A stretch of DNA of 11,465 nucleotides, taken from positions 1-11,465 of the forward strand of contig WFPH01000205.1 in assembly GCA_015487645.1 (NCBI GenBank), written 5' to 3'. The position numbers and the translations under genes are program-made. The notes under the pieces were generated by a model, which had not been told where the DNA came from, did no database searches, and worked only from the letters and a program-made list of their open reading frames with translations. Each line of letters opens with the position of its first letter. The first letter of the stretch is position 1. Source of the DNA: Thermosulfurimonas sp. (GTDB taxonomy: Bacteria; Desulfobacterota; Thermodesulfobacteria; Thermodesulfobacteriales; Thermodesulfobacteriaceae). Below are positions 6,625-11,465 of this stretch, piece after piece.

Positions 6625-7057
6625 ATTTTTGGCGGGCGAAGCACCTCAAAGATTGCCACAAAGAGTACATGGCCGGCACGCAGAATACATGGTCAAAGCG
6701 AAGGAGATAGTAAAGAAAATGCTTCCAGCTTACCGGAGCCGGAATCTTCCCCTCAAAGGACGCCGAGTAATAGTAAGTGTTCAGGGAAAGATGGGTCTCC
6801 AAGAGATGGACTGCTAAGGCTTCAAAATTCCAGAGAAGAAAGAAGAAGAAGGTTAGGCGAAGATAAAACCAGGCAGGCGTCTTTTCATAAGGAAGCTTTC
6901 TAGACCAGTAAAAGAGAACGAGAAGCGCTCCGCCGAAAATCACATGGGCCAGAAGATGAACGTAAAGACCCTCCGGGGGAAAATGGGGCTGCGTGGCCCA
7001 AGCGGAAGCGGCCCCTAGCCAAAAAAGAACAAAACTCAAACCTAAGAGGACACGCAC
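6611..7057 (-). CDS. Small polytopic membrane protein encoded with the two-component system
   Basis: I do not recognise a named family. The 148 residues begin with a likely signal peptide (about 1-21, ending ASAWA) and then three hydrophobic segments (about 31-50, 63-90, 111-138). Histidines lie in or at these segments: H34 and H38, H84 and H89, and H113 and H123, with further ones at H25. Paired membrane histidines are typical of heme b or metal binding, but this is only suggestive. Both ends overlap neighbours: 16 nt with the glycosyltransferase gene and 14 nt with the kinase gene, so it is co-translated with the kinase. I infer that it is a partner or accessory sensor of the kinase. The start is GTG with no visible Shine-Dalgarno; a perfect TATAAT lies just upstream. 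A TTG at codon 7 is an alternative. Confidence 0.75.
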   Translation of the reverse strand: MRVLLGLSFVLFWLGAASAWATQPHFPPEGLYVHLLAHVIFGGALLVLFYWSRKLPYEKTPAWFYLRLTFFFFLLWNFEALAVHLLETHLSLNTYYYSASFEGKIPAPVSWKHFLYYLLRFDHVFCVPAMYSLWQSLRCFARQKYASC

Positions 7058-8508
7058 GAATTTATTATAAAAAATCCCCGCCAGATAGAAAAGTTTCTAA
7101 CCCTTCCCCCGGGAAGACTTATCCGTCCCTTAAAAAGAAGCTCTTTTTCAGGGACCGGAGGTCGAATATTACCCTTAAGTACCCAGAGTCCCCTTTTTCC
7201 ACAAATATTTTCGGGAATTCCCCAGAGGTGATACTGGCTTTCGGGGCGAGGGGCGGGGAGCTGATAAACGCGAGGGTGATCCGGAAGGTAAAAGGCTAGT
7301 TCCGAAGCCAGATAGCGATGATTGGTCACGATGGGTTCCCCGGGACGGCGGTACTTCTGGACCACCGCGGCCACTTCCCGCCAGCCGTAAAAACGGAAAA
7401 GGAGTCCGGCTACGGGACGGGGGAACTTCTCAGGGAAGCGAGGGAGTTGATAAAGGAGGGCCGTACCTAGAAAGGCCAGGATGAGTCCTGTAAAGTAGAG
7501 GCCCCTGAGGATACGGGCCAGGGGCCGGCCTCGAAGGGAAAAGATCACCCCGGCGGCAAGCCCTAATCCGGCCACGAAGAAGGGCATGGGCCAGTTGGCG
7601 TTCACCTTCCGGAGAAGGGAAAGCGGGAGCACGGAAAGATAAGGCCAAGCCGAAAGGGCCCAGAGATAGGTGAGCCGAGGCTCAGCGCGCCAGTCGCGAC
7701 GCCTGAAAAGCATATAGGCCACCCAGAGAAAGAGCCCGAAAAGAAACGGTGATAGGACCCCGGCCTGCTCCAGAAAGAACCTTAGAGGCCCCAAGGGAGA
7801 AAAAAGCTCCTCCTGGAAATGGTGTTCCGTGTGCCGAAAGGTGATGAAATCGTGTTTGGCAATCCAGTAAAGATTGGGGGCCCACAAAAGAAAGGCCACC
7901 GTGAGGGTGAGCCAGGGTCCGGGGCTGCGGATCAGCTCACGGCGATAAAAGAGCAACCACAGGCCAAAGAAGAAACCGAAGGCCAGCATGGTCTGCTTGG
8001 TAAGGAGACCGAAGCCGCAGAAAATCCCCAGAAGGAGCCAGTTCCGCAAACGGTTCTCTTCGGCTGCCAGCCATCCAAAGTAGAGGGCCCCGGACCAGAA
8101 GAAAAGAAGCGGAGGATCGATGGTCATGAGAAGCCCATAGACCGTAAAGATGGGCACCAAGGCCGCGGCAAAGAGCGCCCAGCGGGCGGAAAGACGACCA
8201 AACATGCGATAAGTGAGAAGGTAGACAAAGATCAAGAATCCCACCCCGCAAAAGACCGCAGGCAGGCGTACCGCGTATTCGGAAATTCCCAAAAGCCTGG
8301 TGGAAGCCGCAATCAGCCAGGCCACCATCGGAGGTTTGCTGTAGTATCCCCAGGCCAGATTCCGAGACCAGTCCCAGTAGTAGGCCTCGTCTGGGGAGAG
8401 CTGGAGGGACACCTCCCGGATAAATCCCAGCCTGAAAGCCAGGATGATCAGGATAAAGAGGCCCTCGATAGAGAAAAGGAGATCTAGAAGCCCCTTTTCA
8501 CGGCCCAT
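7042..8508 (-). CDS. ArnT-like family 39 glycosyltransferase, polytopic membrane protein
   Basis: This 488-residue integral membrane protein should transfer a sugar from a polyprenyl-phosphate donor to an acceptor on the periplasmic side (GT39/PMT superfamily, same fold as ArnT). Diagnostic points in the first third are LSPDEAYY with acidic D40/E41 in the first outer loop, YYSKPPM (K58), the arginine-rich turn near 81, and TIDPP (D131). Many hydrophobic helices follow, then a soluble C-terminal domain of about 120 residues starting near GWREVAAVVQKY. Sugar and acceptor cannot be read from sequence; lipid A or another envelope glycan is plausible because a PAP2 phosphatase gene overlaps it by 25 nt. 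I chose the ATG at 8508. A TTG at 8517 has a better-spaced GGAGG, and a GTG at 8559 would overlap the phosphatase gene by 76 nt. Confidence 0.88.
   Translation of the reverse strand: MGREKGLLDLLFSIEGLFILIILAFRLGFIREVSLQLSPDEAYYWDWSRNLAWGYYSKPPMVAWLIAASTRLLGISEYAVRLPAVFCGVGFLIFVYLLTYRMFGRLSARWALFAAALVPIFTVYGLLMTIDPPLLFFWSGALYFGWLAAEENRLRNWLLLGIFCGFGLLTKQTMLAFGFFFGLWLLFYRRELIRSPGPWLTLTVAFLLWAPNLYWIAKHDFITFRHTEHHFQEELFSPLGPLRFFLEQAGVLSPFLFGLFLWVAYMLFRRRDWRAEPRLTYLWALSAWPYLSVLPLSLLRKVNANWPMPFFVAGLGLAAGVIFSLRGRPLARILRGLYFTGLILAFLGTALLYQLPRFPEKFPRPVAGLLFRFYGWREVAAVVQKYRRPGEPIVTNHRYLASELAFYLPDHPRVYQLPAPRPESQYHLWGIPENICGKRGLWVLKGNIRPPVPEKELLFKGRISLPGGRVRNFSIWRGFFIINSCVSS
7064..7069 (-). promoter_or_regulatory. 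Possible internal -10 box before the sensor genes
   Basis: A perfect TATAAT lies in an unusually AT-rich stretch at the end of the glycosyltransferase gene (codons for FFIIN). At 17-bp spacing the -35 position reads TTTTCT, only 3 of 6 matches. Transcription would begin about at 7057, the GTG of the membrane-protein gene, implying a leaderless message. Chance occurrence in Phe/Ile/Asn codons is possible. Confidence 0.3.
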
Positions 8509-9035
8509 CTTCGCCAAAGCCAGCCTCCAGAAAGCCCCAGAATTCCTCCGAAAAACCACCCGAAAAGGACATCTGCTGGAAAATGGTGCCCCAGATAGAC
8601 CCGGGAGATCCCCACCAGCAAGGTAAAGACCACGGCCGCCGGGGCCAGAAAGGGATCAACCATCGAAAGACAGGCCGCCGCGGCCGCCGTATTGGTGGCA
8701 TGGCAGGAAGGAAAGCCGTAGTGCTCGGCTGCCAGGGGCTTTTCCGTTATCCGAAACCGGCCGCCCTTGAAGACCCTTACCCCGGAAAAAGCAGCATAGG
8801 GCCTCGGCCGGGCAAAATAAGGTTTTAACAAGCGGGCACAACCCAGATCCGCCAGTGCCACCAACCCCAGGGCCAGAAAGGAGGCCACCACCCCCCGCCA
8901 GCCTTTCCGCAGGACCAAGATCAAAGAGAGCAGTCCGAAAAAGACATAAATGAAATCCTCCCGGCTTACAAGCACCATAAGCCGGTCCACCCAGGGACCG
9001 AGATCACGATTCAGGAGACGGAAAAGCGGGCTCAA
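8484..9035 (-). CDS. PAP2-family membrane phosphatase (undecaprenyl-diphosphate or lipid A phosphatase type)
   Basis: This 183-residue membrane enzyme removes phosphate from a lipid substrate at the outer face of the inner membrane. All three PAP2 signatures are present: K71-x6-R78-P79 (KPYFARPRP), P109-S-C-H112 with Cys in place of the common Gly, and S144-R145-x5-H151-x3-D155. Hydrophobic segments lie at about 28-42, 48-65, 113-125, 131-148 and 155-174. Candidate substrates are undecaprenyl diphosphate (carrier recycling) or lipid A phosphate (LpxE type). The neighbouring ArnT-like transferase suits either, since both act on envelope lipids. The start is TTG at 9035, overlapping the transaldolase stop as TTGA; a GAGGAGG lies 13 nt upstream, somewhat far. 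A Met at codon 20 is a poorer alternative because it would remove conserved N-terminal sequence. Confidence 0.88.
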   Translation of the reverse strand: MSPLFRLLNRDLGPWVDRLMVLVSREDFIYVFFGLLSLILVLRKGWRGVVASFLALGLVALADLGCARLLKPYFARPRPYAAFSGVRVFKGGRFRITEKPLAAEHYGFPSCHATNTAAAAACLSMVDPFLAPAAVVFTLLVGISRVYLGHHFPADVLFGWFFGGILGLSGGWLWRRWAVKRGF

Positions 9036-9685
9036 ATCTTGATATCCGCCTCCTCGGCGTCCCGGATAAACCGCTCAAGACCAACGTCGGTTAACGGATG
9101 GCGAAACATCTGCTTTATGACCTTGTAAGGGATGGTAGCGATATCCACCCCCAGTTCCGCGCACCGGCGCACGTGGTCCACATGGCGGATGCTTGCGGCA
9201 ATGATCTCCGTCTCCACACCGTAGACCTCGTAAATCTGGACCACCTCCTCGATCACCGAAAGTCCGTCGTAGCCGATGTCGTCTATGCGCCCGATGAAGG
9301 GGGAAACGTAGGTAGCCCCCACCTTGGCCGCAAGCAGGGCCTGAAGCGGGGAGAAGACCAGGGTAACGTTGGTCTTTATCCCCTCAGCCGAAAGGGTCTT
9401 CACGGCCTTTATGCCCTCTTCAGTACAGGGGATCTTGATCACCGCATTGTCGCCGAGTTTGGCAAGCTCCCGGGCCTCGCGGATCATGCCCTCGGCCTCC
9501 GTGGCCACCACCTCCACGGATACCGGAAGCCCGGCACATTCCTTAAGGATTTCGCTTACGGCCTCCTTCCAGGGCCGGCCGGTCTTCTTGACCAGGGAGG
9601 GATTGGTGGTCACCCCGTCTAGAATCCCCAGGGCCTTTATCTCCCGGATCTGGTTTATATCCGCGGTGTCAATGAAGATCTTCAT
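9032..9685 (-). CDS. tal: Transaldolase, small TalC / fructose-6-phosphate aldolase-type
   Basis: This 217-residue TIM-barrel aldolase belongs to the short transaldolase subfamily, about 220 residues like the family norm. It starts MKIFIDTADINQI, followed by GVTTNPSLV (24-32) and the Schiff-base lysine K84 in AVIKIPCT. Later blocks TNVTLVFSP, SPFIGRIDDIG and AASIRHVDHV are all typical. Members act in the non-oxidative pentose phosphate pathway (dihydroxyacetone transfer) or as fructose-6-phosphate aldolases; sequence inspection does not separate these. The cytoplasmic enzyme is presumably housekeeping. The start at 9685 follows GGAGGTGGAGA closely; a TTG at 9703 in the same frame lies before that site and is rejected. 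It overlaps the nucleotidyltransferase gene by 17 nt and the phosphatase gene by 4 nt. Confidence 0.95.
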   Translation of the reverse strand: MKIFIDTADINQIREIKALGILDGVTTNPSLVKKTGRPWKEAVSEILKECAGLPVSVEVVATEAEGMIREARELAKLGDNAVIKIPCTEEGIKAVKTLSAEGIKTNVTLVFSPLQALLAAKVGATYVSPFIGRIDDIGYDGLSVIEEVVQIYEVYGVETEIIAASIRHVDHVRRCAELGVDIATIPYKVIKQMFRHPLTDVGLERFIRDAEEADIKI

Positions 9686-10031
9686 TCTCCACCTCCGTCT
9701 CAAGCCATACGGTTTCCTTAAGGAAACGTCTTAGAGGAGGGTAATCAAAATCCTCCTCCGTGTAAAGGAGGAGGTCCGCCGGAACAGGCAACGAGAGAAG
9801 GGAAAAGAAGAGCCGTCGGTGAAGATCCCGGTCCTTACGTTTCGCCACCACCACCACATCCACGTCGCTTCCCACGCCCCAGTCGCCTCGGCAAAGGGAC
9901 CCCGTGTAGCCCACCCTCAGGATCTCGGGATGTTTCCCGGCCGCCTCCCTGGCCCATCTTTTAAGGGCCTGAAGCACTTCCTCTCTTTTCGGCCATTTTA
10001 AAACGAACGAATTCAAGGATCTTGCGGGCAT
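9669..10031 (-). CDS. MNT-type minimal nucleotidyltransferase (partner of the HEPN protein)
   Basis: A 120-residue protein of the Pol-beta nucleotidyltransferase superfamily. The core motif GS-x10-D-x-D is intact (G44, S45, D56, D58 in GSLCRGDWGVGSDVDVVVV) and a third acidic residue D86 follows in PADLLLY, so metal-dependent NMP transfer should be possible. In known HEPN/MNT pairs such proteins act as antitoxins, in some cases by adding AMP to the HEPN toxin. The gene lies directly after the HEPN gene. With the ATG at 10031 the two overlap by 71 nt, which is long. A GTG at 9977 would cut this to 17 nt and still retain the domain core, so the true start may be internal. The activity as an antitoxin is inferred only from the pairing. 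Confidence 0.85.
   Translation of the reverse strand: MPARSLNSFVLKWPKREEVLQALKRWAREAAGKHPEILRVGYTGSLCRGDWGVGSDVDVVVVAKRKDRDLHRRLFFSLLSLPVPADLLLYTEEDFDYPPLRRFLKETVWLETEVENEDLH
9688..9696 (-). promoter_or_regulatory. Ribosome binding site deciding the transaldolase start
   Basis: GGAGGTGGA, complementary to the 16S 3' end, ends 2 nt before the ATG at 9685, with GGAGGT 5 nt away. It sits inside the last codons of the nucleotidyltransferase gene and argues against the upstream in-frame TTG at 9703. Confidence 0.8.
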
Positions 10032-10371
10032 GCTCTATGGCCTCCTCGGCCTGTTTCCGATGATAGTGTTCAAAGGGTGCCCCCTCGGGAAACCCGTTGG
10101 GATAGCGAGTGGGAATGTAATAGGTGTCAAGCACATAGGCTCCCTCCCGGATCTCCTCGGGTACAGGAAAGGGAAGCTCCTCAAGAAGCTTTACCAGCAC
10201 GTGCCCCCACACATCCTGGCCCAGGAAAAGATGCAGGGCCTTTAAGGCCTTTTCCGCAGCCTGTTGCGCGGCAAAACAGGCCCACTCGTACTCTTCATCC
10301 CTCAGCGACTTTTCAGCGTGAGAGAGATCCCTTTCCGCCTGACGGAACCAGTCGCGCGATCTATCCGGCAT
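9961..10371 (-). CDS. HEPN-domain protein (putative toxin half of a HEPN/MNT pair)
   Basis: A 136-residue all-helical protein of the HEPN family (PF05168 type). Its opening WFRQAERDLSHAE, the EWACFAAQQAAEKALKAL helix, the LDTYYIPTRYP block (81-91) and a final EEAIEHARKILEFV helix are typical. HEPN proteins next to minimal nucleotidyltransferases are usually toxins with RNase activity or partners in such modules. I do not see the canonical R-x4-6-H catalytic motif: R89 has no histidine within six residues, the next being H102 and H104. So nuclease activity is uncertain. The start ATG overlaps the argG stop by 11 nt, so translation is coupled to arginine synthesis. An alternative role is a simple nucleic-acid or nucleotide-binding complex with the MNT partner. 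Confidence 0.85.
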   Translation of the reverse strand: MPDRSRDWFRQAERDLSHAEKSLRDEEYEWACFAAQQAAEKALKALHLFLGQDVWGHVLVKLLEELPFPVPEEIREGAYVLDTYYIPTRYPNGFPEGAPFEHYHRKQAEEAIEHARKILEFVRFKMAEKRGSASGP

Positions 10372-11465
10372 GCCGCACCCCGGCGGAAAGCTTAAGTCTT
10401 AAAGCCTGAAGGCGGATGAAGCCCGCGGCGTCCCTCTGATCGTAGCCTCCGGATCGGTCAAAACTCGCCAGATCCTCCCGATAGAGACTCACCGGCGACC
10501 TGCGGCCCACGACCGTAACATTCCCTTTGTAAAGTTTAACCCGCACCGTACCGGTGACGTTTCTCTGAGTCTCCTCAATAAAGGCCCTTAAGGCCTCCAT
10601 CTCCGGCGAAAACCAGAAGCCGTAATATATCAACTCCGAAAATTTGGGAACCAGGCTGTCCCGCAGGTGCATGACCTCGCGGTCCATCGTAAGGTGTTCC
10701 AGGGCCCGATGGGCCACCTGGAGGATGGTCCCCCCGGGGGTCTCATACACGCCCCGGCTTTTAAGCCCCACGAAACGGTTCTCCACCATATCCACCCGCC
10801 CCACGCCGTGGCGCCCACCGATCTCGTTTAGACGTGAAAGCAATTCGACCGGAGAGAGCTTCTCCCCGTTTACCGCCACCGGCACCCCGGCCTCAAAGTC
10901 TATCTCAAGGTATTCCGGCTCATCCGGGGCCTTCTCCGGGGACACGGTCATGCGAAACATGTCCTCCGGAGGCTCGGCCCAGGGATCCTCAAGGATCCCG
11001 CCCTCGTAGCTTATGTGAAAGAGGTTGGCGTCTATGCTATAGGGTTTCTCCCGGGTCACCGGGACCGGAATCCCGTGCTCTTCGGCAAAGCGGATTAGAT
11101 CCTCGCGGCCTTCAAACTCCCACTCCCGCCAGGGGGCAATGACCTTGAAATCCGGAGCGAGAGCCGCATAAGTGAGTTCAAAGCGCACCTGGTCGTTTCC
11201 CTTGCCCGTTGCCCCGTGGGCCACGGCATCGGCCCCTACCTCCCGGGCCACCCGCACCTGCTCCCGGGCGATGAGCGGGCGGGCAAGCGAGGTCCCCATG
11301 AGATACCAGCCCTCGTAGGCCGCGTTGGCCTTTAAGGCCGTAAAAACGAACTCCGAGACGAACTCCTCCCGTAGATCCCGGATGACGATATCCTCCGCCC
11401 CCACCGAAAGGGCCCTGCGCCTCACCTCCTCCCAGTCTTCCTCCTGGCCCACATCCGCACAGAAG
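10361..11465 (-). CDS. argG: Argininosuccinate synthase (partial, 5' end missing)
   Basis: This gene encodes the ATP-dependent ligation of citrulline and aspartate in arginine biosynthesis, in the cytoplasm. The 5' end is beyond the window: the first residues read FCADVGQEEDW, which normally lie about 30 residues into the protein, so the N-terminal ATP-binding SGGLD loop is missing here. The visible part has diagnostic blocks: YLMGTSLARPLIA, AHGATGKGNDQVRFE, KVIAPWREW, GRHGVGRVDMVENR, GTILQVAHRALEHL and the C-terminal YDQRDAAGFIRLQALRLKL. Length from here to the stop fits the family. The GTG at 11452 is an internal Val codon, not the start. Its stop overlaps the HEPN gene start by 11 nt, making it the first visible member of the overlapping gene chain. 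Confidence 0.97.
   Translation of the reverse strand, partial: FCADVGQEEDWEEVRRRALSVGAEDIVIRDLREEFVSEFVFTALKANAAYEGWYLMGTSLARPLIAREQVRVAREVGADAVAHGATGKGNDQVRFELTYAALAPDFKVIAPWREWEFEGREDLIRFAEEHGIPVPVTREKPYSIDANLFHISYEGGILEDPWAEPPEDMFRMTVSPEKAPDEPEYLEIDFEAGVPVAVNGEKLSPVELLSRLNEIGGRHGVGRVDMVENRFVGLKSRGVYETPGGTILQVAHRALEHLTMDREVMHLRDSLVPKFSELIYYGFWFSPEMEALRAFIEETQRNVTGTVRVKLYKGNVTVVGRRSPVSLYREDLASFDRSGGYDQRDAAGFIRLQALRLKLSAGVRHAG

Noticed and set aside
7819..8487. 222-codon open frame on the plus strand
   Set aside because: It lies wholly antisense to the glycosyltransferase, has a low-complexity Lys/Gly/Pro/Gln-rich product with no domain, and arises because GC-rich third positions remove stops on the opposite strand.
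9098..9622. 174-codon plus-strand open frame
   Set aside because: It is antisense to the transaldolase, whose motifs are conserved throughout. The product is a His/Gly/Leu-rich shadow without a domain.
1..11465. CRISPR arrays, insertion sequences, tRNA or rRNA genes
   Set aside because: I saw no regularly spaced repeats, transposase motifs, terminal inverted repeats or recognisable RNA gene. The window is almost wholly protein-coding, with one 167-bp intergenic region.

Overview
The window looks like a chromosomal segment of an anaerobic, probably thermophilic bacterium of the Thermodesulfobacteriota type. The reasons are GC-rich, Lys/Glu/Arg-rich proteins, a respiratory molybdoenzyme operon, a sigma-54 control circuit, and very tightly packed genes. 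This placement is an inference from style, not from a marker gene. Every supported gene lies on the minus strand, so transcription runs from high to low coordinates.

Region A (11465 down to about 7042) starts with argG (argininosuccinate synthase, cut by the window edge). It continues with a HEPN/MNT gene pair, a transaldolase of the small TalC/FSA type, a PAP2 lipid phosphatase and an ArnT-like family 39 glycosyltransferase. Region B (about 7057 down to 3702) holds a small polytopic membrane protein with histidines in its membrane helices, a membrane-bound PAS histidine kinase and an NtrC-class sigma-54 activator. On the starts chosen here, all nine genes of regions A and B overlap the next by 4 to 71 nt, so the chain has no intergenic base. 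A perfect TATAAT at the junction of A and B may give the sensory genes their own promoter.

Region C (3701 down to 3535) is the only substantial intergenic stretch, about 167 bp. It carries, in order of transcription, TTGCA-type repeats (a candidate activator site), a weak terminator-like hairpin, an AT-rich spacer, a -24/-12 sigma-54 promoter with exact GG-N10-GC spacing, and a perfect 9-bp inverted repeat covering the -12 box.

Region D (3534 down to 1) is the likely target operon. It encodes a Tat-exported molybdopterin oxidoreductase, a four-cluster ferredoxin subunit with a C-terminal membrane anchor, and the start of a cytochrome b-type membrane subunit. The layout resembles PhsABC (thiosulfate reductase) and FdnGHI (formate dehydrogenase).

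The simplest reading is a self-contained respiratory module. A membrane sensor and kinase phosphorylate the activator, which binds upstream of the sigma-54 promoter and turns on a periplasm-facing molybdoenzyme that exchanges electrons with the quinone pool. The substrate is not determinable from sequence alone. Sulfur oxyanions or polysulfide are the leading guess.
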